Source: Pseudomonas putida
GTDB taxonomy: Bacteria; Pseudomonadota; Gammaproteobacteria; Pseudomonadales; Pseudomonadaceae
Assembly: GCF_028682455.1 (NCBI RefSeq)
Contig: NZ_JANHLD010000002.1
Span: forward strand, 1,350,813 to 1,414,812
Direction: 5' to 3'
Length of the DNA: 64,000 bases
Made by a program: the position numbers and the translations under genes. The notes under the pieces are model-generated. The model was not told the DNA's origin and did not search any database. It saw only the letters and a program-made list of their open reading frames with translations. This document shows positions 44,461 through 53,576 of this stretch, in pieces; within the stretch, counting starts at the first letter, position 1; every line of letters starts with the position of its first letter.

Positions 44461-44497
44461 AAAAAAGGGCTTAGATTTGCTCTAAGCCCTTGTTTTT
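44461..44497 (-). terminator. rho-independent terminator of tRNA-Ser
   Basis: On the minus strand AAGGGCTTAGA pairs with TCTAAGCCCTT around a 5-nt loop and is followed by a T-run (A-run at 44461-44466 on the plus strand). It lies 9 bp beyond the tRNA 3' end. Confidence 0.85.
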
Positions 44498-44505
44498 ACA
44501 GAATT

Positions 44506-44596
44506 TGGCGGGGAACCAGGGATTCGAACCCTGGGAACGCTATTAACGTTCGCCGGTTTTCAAGACCGGTGCATTCAACCACTCTGCCAATTCCCC
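44506..44596 (-). tRNA. tRNA-Ser(UGA)
   Basis: A full cloverleaf on the minus strand: acceptor GGGGAAT/GTTCCCC, discriminator G and encoded CCA, anticodon arm CCGGT-CTTGAAA-ACCGG with anticodon TGA, a long class II variable arm (CGAACG...CGTTC) and a T-arm with GGGTTCGAATCCC. 91 nt including CCA. tRNA-Ser genes are frequent integration targets; no matching 3'-end duplicate was found in the window. Confidence 0.97.
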
Positions 44597-45423
44597 GATG
44601 CATCACCTAGAATGCCTTGAAGCATGCATCTGGGAATTACCTTAGATAAGAACTCTAGGATAGTTGCCCATCGACGGTTTTCAAGTCCACGAAATTTTCC
44701 TTTAAAAACAATGCTCTACGATGATTTAATTTCCGCAAGCATCGTAATCTAAAGGGGCTGAAACCCTTACACTGCAAGGGTCAAAATTTCAGTTGCGGAA
44801 TTGATTTGTGAGTCCGTGACCGCAGGATCAACTCAGGGTAGTCGGGGCCGCACCGCACACGCACAGGCCAATGTGGGTAGGCACGATGATGGATTGGACA
44901 GGCACTTCCAAAACCGCAAGCTTTACGGTAGTTCTAGAACACTTTCCTAGCGCCCGTACCATTTTCGTACCACCCGTTTCTAGCAGAAGACGCTTGGGAC
45001 AGCCTGCTTTCGGCCAGGCAGGTGCCAGCCGCTAAGGACCGCTTCCGACCCATAGCGGCCTCTTGCTAAGGGCAGCAACCGGCCAGAAGCGGGCACTCGG
45101 CTCCAGCGTTACACCCCAAGCGAAAACGTACCGCAGTACATCAGGGTATTGCACACAACCATCTGGGCGACCATGAATCCCAAGGCTGCTCCCAGAACGC
45201 CAACGCCTGCGACAATCCTTGATCAAGAACCATTTTTCTTCGTTCTTCGCCTTTGTCTCCGCTGCCAACCCATCCAATACACGCCCTCTCCACCCCTATA
45301 CCATGCGCGGACGCTTCCCTATTACTGCTCTAAACAAGAATTTCTTAGCCCCCTTCAGATCATTCCAAACGTTTAAAAGCTATGCTTGATCATTAGGCTT
45401 CTGCTTAATAATGAAGGTACGTC
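44597..45423. other. intergenic region upstream of tRNA-Ser, no supported gene
   Basis: About 830 bp without a convincing gene. The first 100 bp should hold the tRNA promoter (minus strand). A CTGAAACCCTTACACTGCAAGGGTC hairpin-like segment lies near 44758-44783. TTGATC (45386-45391) and ATAATG (45408-45413), 16 bp apart, could be the promoter of the next gene. Confidence 0.35.
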
Positions 45424-46149
45424 ATGAAAAAAAGACACGCATACGCGCTCAGTCCGCACGAACGCCTAAAAACCTGGGGATATCTTGCGCTAGGCGCTTA
45501 CTGCATTAGTCTGCTCCCGCCATATTTATTAACATTGCTTGCCCCGATCGAAGGAGTCATTGCTCTAGTACCCCTCAGCTTTTCCGCAACATTCGGTGCA
45601 CTATTTATAATTTACAATCGATGGCTTTGGAAACTAGTTAACTCAAATATCCCAGACCTCAACGGAACATGGATTGGGTGCGCTCAACCAAACTACCAAG
45701 ACTGGCCACACTTAGCCATTGTCACGATAGAGCAAACCTGGACTGAAATTTATATACATGAAGACGCTTTTTACAAAACCAACCCAAATCAGCACTGGGA
45801 TAAAAACAGAAGACTCGGGACAAATGAATCATATGCCGCCACCCTTGAAGATCCCGCAGCCAACAAATCCCACCTAGATATTTTGTACACACACACAGGT
45901 ATTAAGAAATCCCAACCAAATTTCAAAGGCGCCTGGACTCTTACCTTTGACATAGGTGAAAACCACCTTACGGGAACATACTTCACCAATCGGCTTGCTA
46001 AAACAGATACATTAGGCAGCCAAGGACCTATAATTCTAAAGAAGGTCAGCAACAAGATATTAGAAATATCGAAAGTATTTGAATGCCACTTAGAGCGTGG
46101 CAATGAGATCGAGCAAAGCCTAGTTGACTGGCACCGCGAAGATGGATAG
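45424..46149 (+). CDS. Cap15-like 2TM/beta-barrel effector, orphan
   Basis: 241 aa with two membrane segments (about residues 17-42 and 45-66) and a soluble beta-rich domain starting LNGTWIGCAQPN (about residue 79). The pattern LNGxWxG, then VTIEQTWTEIYIHED, then SYAATLEDP, then FKGAWTLTFD and LTGTYFTNR matches the SMODS-associated 2TM beta-rich (Cap15) family. In CBASS these proteins bind a cyclic nucleotide through a lipocalin-like barrel and disrupt the inner membrane. No CD-NTase, E1/E2 or JAB gene is within the window. It is an orphan, served by an unlinked enzyme or another signal. Base composition is AT-rich, suggesting transfer. Confidence 0.72.
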   Translation: MKKRHAYALSPHERLKTWGYLALGAYCISLLPPYLLTLLAPIEGVIALVPLSFSATFGALFIIYNRWLWKLVNSNIPDLNGTWIGCAQPNYQDWPHLAIVTIEQTWTEIYIHEDAFYKTNPNQHWDKNRRLGTNESYAATLEDPAANKSHLDILYTHTGIKKSQPNFKGAWTLTFDIGENHLTGTYFTNRLAKTDTLGSQGPIILKKVSNKILEISKVFECHLERGNEIEQSLVDWHREDG

Positions 46150-46635
46150 ATGACAGTTCAAATCGGCTAAAACCCGGATCACGTTATGAGAAGCAATGTC
46201 GTAATCACCGCATAACACAAATCAACAAAACTATCACTGGCTTGCACTTCGCAAACTGGACGAAGCATTTAACGACACAGCGGCTTTACTCCAGCCGCCT
46301 AAACATATGCTCTACCTTGCAGGTATTCGGCCTTTCAACAAACACGGTGACCCGGGCATGAGTTGTCTCTCCATGGGTCGATAATGGATCACCCAATGCA
46401 TTGTGCTTTATCGAGTAGTGGTCGGGCGCAAGAGATATCACGCCAGTGGAAACTCAGGGTATGCGCTCAGTAATGGAGCCAACCAGCCAAGCAGAGGGGA
46501 ACATCCTACAGTTACTCCCCTCTGATAGCCAGAAAGCGTCATTAGCTATATAAAACTCATCGAAATCGCTCTAAGCATACAGCTAACGTCAAGCTCCAAA
46601 CCCGCAATTAATAATCGCAACCTGCGAGTCACTGG
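46150..46635. other. intergenic region with strong hairpin
   Basis: No gene in 486 bp. AGAGGGGA (46493-46500) and TCCCCTCT (46516-46523) form a perfect 8-bp stem; an AGCGGCT/AGCCGC-type stem is near 46278-46298. One may terminate the Cap15-like transcript, though neither has a good T-tract. Confidence 0.4.
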
Positions 46636-48222
46636 TTAGGCAACAGAGCAATAAGTCAACCACTCCCAAGGCCCGGCGCGCAACCTATCATGCCTAATAT
46701 TATCGCCTGCAACATCTAAAGCAACCCTTAAAAATTTCCCGCCGATACTTAAAGAAAAATTGCTTCCATGCTTATCAAGCTTATAAAATTTGCCAAGCCT
46801 CCCCCCCAAATTTAAAGTTTTACTTGGCATGCAATCCAACAAAATATCATGCTCAACCATTAAGCCAGATGAGTAAGCCGTCAGCACAATCTTTGTAGAA
46901 CGCCATAAAATATAAAAATAAGCTTCGCCTTGCTCATTAAAATCTAACCCGACCGGCGTCAACTCAAGAGAAAAATTAGATACCAACCTATGATCAATGA
47001 ACAAACAAGAGTTCTTATTATAATCATAGAAAAGCGAAGTATTATTAATCGAATTAATTAGGCATCCGAATTCATATTTCGTTGAAGCGGAAATTTCAAC
47101 AAGCGACTTAACCAATCTCAATGAAATTTCATTTGATATTGATTTTTCATCGAACTCATAATTTATGCGAAAATCACTTTTAAATGGCACTTTTTTCCTA
47201 AAAACAAAGTCCCGCATCACAAATCTTGGAGATTCAACTCGCACATCTCTACTGCCTATCATCAAAGGCCTGTAAATTTTTCCAGCTGGCTCTTCCGAAC
47301 ATTTTACTTCATTTACACTAACGCCATTCGGCATTGGAACGAATGCCTTCAATATTTTTCCGCGCGCGCGAAGGTCTGCTAGGCTTAGCGCAAACACATC
47401 CCCCCCACTTGTTATATTTAGATATGCATTGCTACCACTGAAATCTGCATAAAATCCAATGCATTGACAATTGGCGTACTTTTCAAGATTTACTACATTA
47501 TCTACTGCCAAATAAAAAACCTCATCAATCAATGCATTTTTAAGCCTTACACTCTCCGTCCTTATTAGCTCACCAAGTGGAACGAGGAAGTAATTATCTC
47601 TAAAGCACTGCTTGCTATTGAAAAAATACTTACCATTATCTTCGCTAGAAAGAAGCTCCCCCATTACACCTCCTATCAGCTTCAATACAAAAGGAAATGG
47701 GTGCGCTTCATTTTCGTACAGGTTTTGGTAATTGCCCCCAAGAAACACAGACAAATACTTCAAAATCGAATATACATCAATCACTTGAGCGCCAACAATA
47801 TTAGCTATCAACTCTCGCGTTCTTGCGACCTCAGATTTCTCTTCCTTACCAACGTCCGCAAAAACCAACTGCTTCCTAATTGGTATATTTAGAACTATTA
47901 GCTTGGATTGTCTTGAAATCGTAGAGAACAGCTCAAAGAGTATATTGTTGATGTATTGTAAATCAGAATAACCATCCCTACCAAAGTAATACTCCTCATC
48001 ATTTGGCAGGCTATCGAATACCACAAAATCATAGACTCCAAAGTCCATATTAATGTGAGATGTAAATTGTACGCCAGGGGAACCCCCAGCGGAAAAATTG
48101 GTAATCTCAACGTCCGAAATGCTTTCCCTTATGCCTGCAAGCCAAGCATTACTACGAATCGAATTAGAAGAACCAAGCACTAGAATTTTCATTGCATCTC
48201 GATATAGAAAACTTTCTGACAT
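46636..48222 (-). CDS. SGNH-hydrolase-like protein, AT-rich (528 aa)
   Basis: The start at 48222 is supported by a run of seven G just upstream. Near the N-terminus KILVLGSSNSIRSNAW resembles the first SGNH/GDSL block (GxSNS), followed by FSAGGSPG and a strand ending FVVFDSLPND. The C-terminal 300 residues are beta-rich and may bind carbohydrate. Proteins like this occur in polysaccharide and surface-modification loci. The gene is markedly AT-rich compared with the adjacent phage cluster, indicating recent transfer. Enzymatic activity is not established because the later His/Asp block is not clear. Confidence 0.55.
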   Translation of the reverse strand: MSESFLYRDAMKILVLGSSNSIRSNAWLAGIRESISDVEITNFSAGGSPGVQFTSHINMDFGVYDFVVFDSLPNDEEYYFGRDGYSDLQYINNILFELFSTISRQSKLIVLNIPIRKQLVFADVGKEEKSEVARTRELIANIVGAQVIDVYSILKYLSVFLGGNYQNLYENEAHPFPFVLKLIGGVMGELLSSEDNGKYFFNSKQCFRDNYFLVPLGELIRTESVRLKNALIDEVFYLAVDNVVNLEKYANCQCIGFYADFSGSNAYLNITSGGDVFALSLADLRARGKILKAFVPMPNGVSVNEVKCSEEPAGKIYRPLMIGSRDVRVESPRFVMRDFVFRKKVPFKSDFRINYEFDEKSISNEISLRLVKSLVEISASTKYEFGCLINSINNTSLFYDYNKNSCLFIDHRLVSNFSLELTPVGLDFNEQGEAYFYILWRSTKIVLTAYSSGLMVEHDILLDCMPSKTLNLGGRLGKFYKLDKHGSNFSLSIGGKFLRVALDVAGDNIRHDRLRAGPWEWLTYCSVA

Positions 48223-48755
48223 TATGCCCCCCCAAAAACCAGGATCCAGCATTCACCTCAGAGATAGCTGTTAATTTGAAGGCCAGAGATTTGTGATCCA
48301 CTAGACATAGCATGTTGCCCTCCAAGCATCCAGGCGATCAGACTACAGTATACTTCCAGCAAAATCATCTATGACCACCCTAGAAGTGATCTGCCATGCA
48401 CAAAACTCTGATGCTTTCGAAACATAGGCTATGCTGGCTAGCCACGCCCAACACCCCTGTAAACCCTTGTAATCCCTCTACGGCATCCGCGCCTTGTATA
48501 TTCGCGAAACTTTATAGCCGTGGTAATATTTTACATTGATCGCGTAGAGATACTAGTCGACAGTATCGCCTGCCAGCGGTTGAACGAACTGGCTAGCGAT
48601 ACATCTCTATATAACTCTTGAACTGACAAAATAAGTCTTTATGATCTCAACTGAACAATTGAAACTATAAACCCAATACAAACAAGCAACTATCAAGCCA
48701 CATATCCTCAGCTCGCCACCTATTGATCTTTTCAATAACCACTTGTGCATTTAGT
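48223..48755. other. intergenic region with nested inverted repeats
   Basis: About 530 bp without a gene. At 48547-48608 an outer AGAGAT/ATCTCT pair encloses TATCGC/GCGATA and then CCAG/CTGG, a stepped hairpin of more than 60 nt. It could be a structured RNA, a terminator core or a recombination site. Confidence 0.4.
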
Positions 48756-49217
48756 TTAATCTTGAACTTGCAGCGATCTTTTTTTTGCACCTGGATGGTG
48801 AAACAAAATCTCGGTCGAGCTCAGGTTTCCAGCATCACTTTTAAGCAAGTATTTCCTGACCTCAACCAAAGCCGACAACACATTTATATGAATATCTGGC
48901 TCATGAACAGCCTTAGCTACCATTCGATAAATATCGGCAGGCAACCATATCGACAATTCCCAACCTAGCTGATCTGCTCGCCGGTACAACTCATCCGAAT
49001 CCTCACTTCTGAGACGATAAGCCAAGGCTAGATATTCTGCAACTTTAACCGACTGCTCCCTGACTTTTAAATCCCACTTAAGCCCTTCTACAATTTTATT
49101 GTTTTCTCGCTGCAGTGACTGCCTTAACTTTTCAGTTACATATAAATTCACTAGAAATGTAAGAACAGAGAAAAGCCCCGCAGTTGACACCACCTCTAAA
49201 ACCCCGACACCATCCAA
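48756..49217 (-). CDS. single-pass membrane protein with coiled coil (153 aa)
   Basis: TTG start with GGAG about 8 nt upstream. One N-terminal membrane segment (VLEVVSTAGLFSVLTFLVNLYV, split by small residues) is followed by a charged helical coiled coil (EKLRQSLQRENNKIVEGLK) and a helical C-terminal domain. No known domain. It is AT-rich and resembles small membrane-anchored island proteins of unknown role. Confidence 0.5.
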   Translation of the reverse strand: MDGVGVLEVVSTAGLFSVLTFLVNLYVTEKLRQSLQRENNKIVEGLKWDLKVREQSVKVAEYLALAYRLRSEDSDELYRRADQLGWELSIWLPADIYRMVAKAVHEPDIHINVLSALVEVRKYLLKSDAGNLSSTEILFHHPGAKKRSLQVQD

Positions 49218-49379
49218 TATTTACACTCCACCCGCTAATTTTATCGGATCTTATCACCGGACAAGAACCACTGAATACACTAGCACTTGCTTTAAGAATG
49301 ACTACTTGCTGAGGTCAAGCCACAGTCGACTCACCGCCCCGCCATAATACAACTAGCTCTAGTTCAAAGTGAAAATATT

Positions 49380-50173
49380 CTAAAATAGACAATCTAATGA
49401 TTCAGGCATCCAGTTCACTATCACTAACTCAAACGGCACCTCCGCTGCCCCACTCGTTGATTGCCGTTGCTGTAACGGATATCAAAGCACTCGAAGTGGA
49501 GGCCCGCGAATGCCCGACGAATGTCCGGGTGGTCGTTGATGCTGACCATCACCTTGCCCTTGCAGCGGCGCATGAAGTCGGCCATGCGCTCGTACTCTTC
49601 GAAGGGGAAGTCCACGCCGTAACCGGCAGTCTGCCAATACGGCGGGTCCATGTAGAAGAACGTGTGCGGTCGATCATAGCGCTCAGTGCAGGCGAGCCAG
49701 GACAGGTTCTCGACGTAGGTGCCGGCGAGGCGCTGCCACGCGGCGAAAAGGTTTTCCTCAATGCGCAGCAGGTTGATAGCTGGCCCAGTAGTTGCTGTAC
49801 TGAAGGCCTGCCCGGTGACCTTGCCGCCGAAGGCGTGCTGCTGCAAGTAGAAGAATCGGGCTGCACGCTGAATGTCGGTGAGAATCTCAGGGCGTGTCAT
49901 CTTCTGCCACTCGAAGATCTGACGAGAGCTGAGTGCCCATTTGAACTGACGCACGAATTCCTCGAGGTGGTTTTGTACCACCCGATAGAGCGTCACCAGG
50001 TCGCCATTGAGGTCGTTGAGCACCTCCACCGGCGCGGGTTGCGGGCGCAGGAAGAACAGCGCAGCGCCGCCGGCGAAGACTTCGACATAACATTCATGAG
50101 GGGGAAAGAGGGGGATCAAGCGGTCGGCCAGGCGGCGTTTGCCACCCATCCAGGGAATGATTGGATTCGTCAT
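49380..50173 (-). pseudogene. DNA adenine methylase (Dam), C-terminally frameshifted
   Basis: An N6-adenine methylase of the Dam type: IPWMGGKRRLADRL (SAM-binding motif I), then VEVFAGGAALFF, then FFYMDPPYWQT (DPPY catalytic motif). The frame is intact to SNGNQRVG, then reads a short aberrant tail ending at 49424. In the alternative frame the expected C-terminus continues through PFELVIVNWMPES to a stop at 49380. Restoring one G to the four-G run (CCCC at 49448-49451) joins them. Phage Dam proteins protect DNA from restriction or adjust regulation. It is the last gene of the tail and lysis cluster. The catalytic core is complete even if the frameshift is real. Confidence 0.85.
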
Positions 50174-50328
50174 GTGATAGCAAGTCCTTACTGTATGGAT
50201 AAACAGGTGTTAGGCTCGCCGCGCTTTGTGCACGGAGCAGGAGCCTCGGCTGGACTTGCAGGAAGGGTCTGCGGGTTCGGCGGGCAGCGCGGATGTTGAC
50301 GCATCCACTCTGCCCGCTCCTTTTCAAT

Positions 50329-50844
50329 TCATCGCGCCAGTGCGCGCACGTAGGCCTGACAGGCCTTCAGGGCGATCAATCCTTGGTCGCCTTCATCGGT
50401 GATGCTGACAATTCGTCGAGCATGCGCTGGGTCAAGTTTGACTCGCGTGGCGCCATGAACCACGCCGGTGCTGCCGGTGCCGGTTGGCACCCCACAGCCA
50501 CCACCCTCGGCGCCGGTGTCGAGTAGGACTGACAGCCGGAGATCAGCAGTAGCGAGGCGGTCACGCAAGCGATCCTGAATCTGTTGAGCACTGAGTAATT
50601 CCTTGTAGTGGGTTTCGTCTTCGGCCTGGAGCCGATCCTCCAGCGCTCGCCGGCGCGATTGTTCAGTCGACTGCCACTCGATCACTGCAGTGGCAGCAGC
50701 TTCACGCTCGCGTTGAAAGTCACCGGCTTGCTCTGCCAGCGTCTTGCCGTAGCTATTGGCCTGCCACTGCCAGGCGCAACCCCCGCCAACGGCAAGCCCC
50801 AACAGCATTGCCAGCACCGCCAGGCGCCAATCCAAGGCTTTCAC
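50329..50844 (-). CDS. Rz-like inner-membrane spanin
   Basis: 171 aa with an N-terminal membrane anchor (residues about 7-27) and a long periplasmic coiled coil (FQREREAAATAVIEWQSTEQSRRRALEDRLQ). With Rz1 it would bridge the envelope and fuse the membranes at lysis. It overlaps the endolysin gene by 4 bp (ATGA), and the Rz1 gene is nested within it. Confidence 0.82.
   Translation of the reverse strand: MKALDWRLAVLAMLLGLAVGGGCAWQWQANSYGKTLAEQAGDFQREREAAATAVIEWQSTEQSRRRALEDRLQAEDETHYKELLSAQQIQDRLRDRLATADLRLSVLLDTGAEGGGCGVPTGTGSTGVVHGATRVKLDPAHARRIVSITDEGDQGLIALKACQAYVRALAR
50376..50591 (-). CDS. Rz1-like outer-membrane lipoprotein spanin, nested
   Basis: 71 aa in a different frame inside the Rz gene. 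Signal peptide MLNRFRIACVTASLLLISGC with lipobox LISGC (Cys at residue 20); the mature part is proline-rich (STPAPRVVAVGCQPAPAAPAW), as in Rz1 proteins. Nesting in the Rz frame is the classic spanin arrangement. Confidence 0.78.
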   Translation of the reverse strand: MLNRFRIACVTASLLLISGCQSYSTPAPRVVAVGCQPAPAAPAWFMAPRESNLTQRMLDELSASPMKATKD

Positions 50845-51392
50845 TGCAGCACTTCCAGGGCGCGCTGATACAGCGCCTTGCGATCATCCAGGCCGTTGGT
50901 GCCGCCATTGATGCGCTTGGTGATGGCCAGAAAGTCGCCCTTGTCTGCCAGGGAGTTGAGCCCTCTGCCCTGCCAAAACCAACCGGCCGACATCGCGGCA
51001 TAGACCGGCTGCTCGAGCAGCTCCGGGGTGTTGAGCAATCGACTGTCGCCGAACAGCGCTTCGCTGCAGGCCTCGTAGTTGTCGTGCCCTGTAATCTGAA
51101 TCAATCCCCGGCCGCGATACTTCTGGCCATCGCCATCGGCTTCGGGAGTGTTGCCCAGGCGCTGGGCCAGGTGGCCGGTGTCGTACTTGGCGAGGTAGGC
51201 ATTGCCGCCCAGTTCTCGGACGTAACGCAGTTGGCCGGATTCGTGACCGATCTGGGCGATGAATGCTGCGATGCGCAGTCGCGTGATGATGCTGTATTTA
51301 CCCATCGCGGCATTGAGACCAGGAACAAAAACGCCGGCGTTGCGGCCGGCGTCGGGGAGGATCTGCAGCAGCTGCTGCGCGGTGATAGCCAT
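50841..51392 (-). CDS. GH19-type endolysin
   Basis: The start is the ATG at 51392 (MAITAQQLLQILPDAG), 183 aa. The glycoside hydrolase 19 features are clear: FIAQIGHESGQLRYVRE contains the catalytic Glu, and YRGRGLIQITGHDNY is the family signature. It degrades peptidoglycan for release of particles. No signal peptide, so a holin would be needed. It lies directly after gene D and overlaps Rz by 4 bp, as in R-type pyocin loci. Confidence 0.9.
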   Translation of the reverse strand: MAITAQQLLQILPDAGRNAGVFVPGLNAAMGKYSIITRLRIAAFIAQIGHESGQLRYVRELGGNAYLAKYDTGHLAQRLGNTPEADGDGQKYRGRGLIQITGHDNYEACSEALFGDSRLLNTPELLEQPVYAAMSAGWFWQGRGLNSLADKGDFLAITKRINGGTNGLDDRKALYQRALEVLQ

Positions 51393-51424
51393 AAGTGTTT
51401 CTCCATTGCTGACCACTCAGGTCG

Positions 51425-52474
51425 TTAGGGTTGTAGGTCCACGGTCTTGAGCTCTTTGGATTCTTTAGTCTTCTTGTCGCCGGCCTTGGCTTTGCCTTTC
51501 TTGCCGCCGTTGCATTCGACGGTCGTGGTCCAGCCGGACTGGGTGAACACCTGCTCGACCGAATCCACCAGGTACTCGCCATCGAGGCCGGCTTTGAAGC
51601 CCTGGGCATTAACCAGGCGCTCGGCAAACAGATCCGTGCGGCCGGCCATTTCCAGGCGTACACCAGCGGTGCTGCGATTGAACGCAGCCAAGCGCGCCTT
51701 GCCGGCCTGTTCGGCGGCAGTCTTGTTCGGGTAGATATGACGGTCGGTATGCACCGGCGGCAGGCCGTTGGGAGACTCGTCGTTCTCCAGGTCGACTACT
51801 TTCAGTTCGCCCGACTTCTCGTCCTGATGCTTGGTCTGCACGCCCTTGTGGGTGGTCTTGTCACTGACCCGGAACTGATAGCGGCTCACGTCCTGGCGGG
51901 TGATGGTGACGGTGCCCAGGGCCTTGCCGCTTGCGCTCTGCCCCGCCTGACGCGGCAGCACCAACAACTTGCCGTCGCCGACCTTAGCGGTGCAGTCATA
52001 CTGCTTGGCCAGGCGGGTGATGAAGTTAAAGTCCGACTCGTTGAGCTGGTCGACGCGGGGCACCTTGCTGGCCACCGGGCAGACCGGCTCCCAGCCATTG
52101 CGAGCCGCGATGTCATGCACAATCTGCTGCAGGGCCACGCCTTCCCAACTACCGCTGCGAGTGGTCTTGCCGCTACCGCGCATGTCACTGGCCTTGCCGC
52201 GAATGACCAAGCTGTCAGGTGGGCCCGACAGCTCGACCTCATCCACCGTGTAACGGCCCAAGCGGGTCAGAGCCTGGCTGGCATAGCCCAGGAACACTTC
52301 GATGTTGGCGCCGCGACGCGGCAGCAACACCGCCTGATCACGGTCATCGATGCGCAGCTCAAACTCATCGGACTCCATCCCCGGCTTGTCACTGGTGCGC
52401 AGCGACAACAGCCGGTCGTTGATCATCGCGGAGATGTCTCTGCCGTCCGCGACGATGCGAAAAGTGGGTTTCAT
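51425..52474 (-). CDS. phage late control gene D protein / baseplate hub
   Basis: 349 aa, P2 gpD-like. An N-terminal beta-rich hub domain (FRIVADGRDISAMINDRLLSL) and the gpD core (VRGKASDMRGSGKTTRSGSWEG, then LNESDFNFITRLAKQYD) are recognisable; the C-terminus ends in a lysine-rich tail. It forms part of the tail tip or hub and binds the tube end. It is preceded by a GC-rich hairpin and gene X. Confidence 0.92.
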   Translation of the reverse strand: MKPTFRIVADGRDISAMINDRLLSLRTSDKPGMESDEFELRIDDRDQAVLLPRRGANIEVFLGYASQALTRLGRYTVDEVELSGPPDSLVIRGKASDMRGSGKTTRSGSWEGVALQQIVHDIAARNGWEPVCPVASKVPRVDQLNESDFNFITRLAKQYDCTAKVGDGKLLVLPRQAGQSASGKALGTVTITRQDVSRYQFRVSDKTTHKGVQTKHQDEKSGELKVVDLENDESPNGLPPVHTDRHIYPNKTAAEQAGKARLAAFNRSTAGVRLEMAGRTDLFAERLVNAQGFKAGLDGEYLVDSVEQVFTQSGWTTTVECNGGKKGKAKAGDKKTKESKELKTVDLQP

Positions 52475-52540
52475 GCTTGGGACTCCAGAAAAGCGAAACC
52501 CCGCACGGGGCGGGGCTTCATCGTTATGCGTAATGCGGGA

Positions 52541-52747
52541 TCAATCCCACAACTGCACCAGCGCATCGGTTGGCGCCGGCAGGTCCGGCAGGTGAAACAC
52601 CAGGCCGGCGCGGTACGGCTGCGCCTGCCTGGCCAGGTCGGGGTTGGCCTCGAGCACCGCCTCTACCGTGCCGTTGAGGTGTCCGTAATGGTGCTGACAG
52701 ATCACATCGAGCAAATCCCCGTCAGACGTTCTGCAGGTCGCCGCCAT
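52541..52747 (-). CDS. phage tail protein X (LysM-like)
   Basis: 68 aa, P2 gpX-like: the GDLLDVICQHHYG core and the end FHLPDLPAPT are typical of this short LysM-like tail protein, which binds peptidoglycan or assists tail assembly. It overlaps the end of gene U by 26 bp. Confidence 0.9.
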   Translation of the reverse strand: MAATCRTSDGDLLDVICQHHYGHLNGTVEAVLEANPDLARQAQPYRAGLVFHLPDLPAPTDALVQLWD

Positions 52748-53567
52748 AGCTCACAAACTCCAGGCTGAAGGACTGTTTACGCGGGATACCACCGGCAAGC
52801 AGGTGGCTTTGTTCTTCGTCCAGACTGAGCAAGCACCAGCTGCCCAGCACCTCGCCATAGCCTGTGATCAGGCTCAGCGGCTCCAGAGCCCTGCCGATAC
52901 TGCGCAGGGTATCCAGTTGCTTGAGCCCGCCCTTGAAGCCAGGAAAGATCGCGCCCTTGAGGCTCAGCTTATCCTCGCCCTGGCCGATGGCCTGCTGGGC
53001 AATACTGCGGCTCAAGCGCTCCTGGCCAGCCCAGCGAAACGCGGTCTGCCGGCGTAGCTCATCGAACGCCGCCGTGTTGAGGTTGAAGTAATACGGCCTA
53101 GCATCCGGCCGCAGTGGCTGAATGATGAGCAGGTGCGGGAACGGCGTGACCGACTCAGCCGCCGGGGTCGCCAGCGGCGAAAAGCTCGACGTCGACACCA
53201 CGTTGGCCAGCGACGGGCTCAGCTTGCCCACCACTTTGTTGATTGCCTCCCCTGCCCGGGCTGACTGCTCCTTGAGCGTGCCCATGCGCGCCTGGATCTG
53301 GGACATTCCCGAGGTGGCCTGGCCATACATGGCCGCGACCTCGCCCACCTTGGACTGGGCCAGGTTGATGCCGCGCATGGTGCGCTGTAGCTTCGCGCCC
53401 ACTTCTGGCCCCACAAACGGGATACTTTCCAGCTCAGACGCGGCGCCGGTGATGTCGCCGATAGCGCCATTCATAGGCCCCAACATGCCGTCGAGCCCCT
53501 GCCGGCCGGCCTCCCCGGCTTGCACCAGGGATTTCAAACCGGACTCCATCTGTTCCATGTAGGGCAT
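52722..53567 (-). CDS. phage tail protein U-like
   Basis: 281 aa. The C-terminal 130 residues match gpU (PHLLIIQPLRPDARPYYFNL, then LLAGGIPRKQSFSLEFVSYG), the tail terminator or completion protein. The N-terminal 150 residues are an extra helical, Gly/Ala/Met-rich extension beyond the usual gpU length. It starts 9 bp after the tape-measure stop. Confidence 0.8.
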   Translation of the reverse strand: MPYMEQMESGLKSLVQAGEAGRQGLDGMLGPMNGAIGDITGAASELESIPFVGPEVGAKLQRTMRGINLAQSKVGEVAAMYGQATSGMSQIQARMGTLKEQSARAGEAINKVVGKLSPSLANVVSTSSFSPLATPAAESVTPFPHLLIIQPLRPDARPYYFNLNTAAFDELRRQTAFRWAGQERLSRSIAQQAIGQGEDKLSLKGAIFPGFKGGLKQLDTLRSIGRALEPLSLITGYGEVLGSWCLLSLDEEQSHLLAGGIPRKQSFSLEFVSYGGDLQNV

Positions 53568-53576
53568 TGCCCCTCC

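Noticed and set aside
45032..45376. Short frames on both strands between tRNA-Ser and the Cap15-like gene
   Set aside because: Low-complexity translations without ribosome sites; the interval reads as non-coding.
49397..50299. Plus-strand frame of 300 codons opposite the Dam gene
   Set aside because: Antisense to a clear methylase with a catalytic DPPY motif; the translation has no recognisable features.
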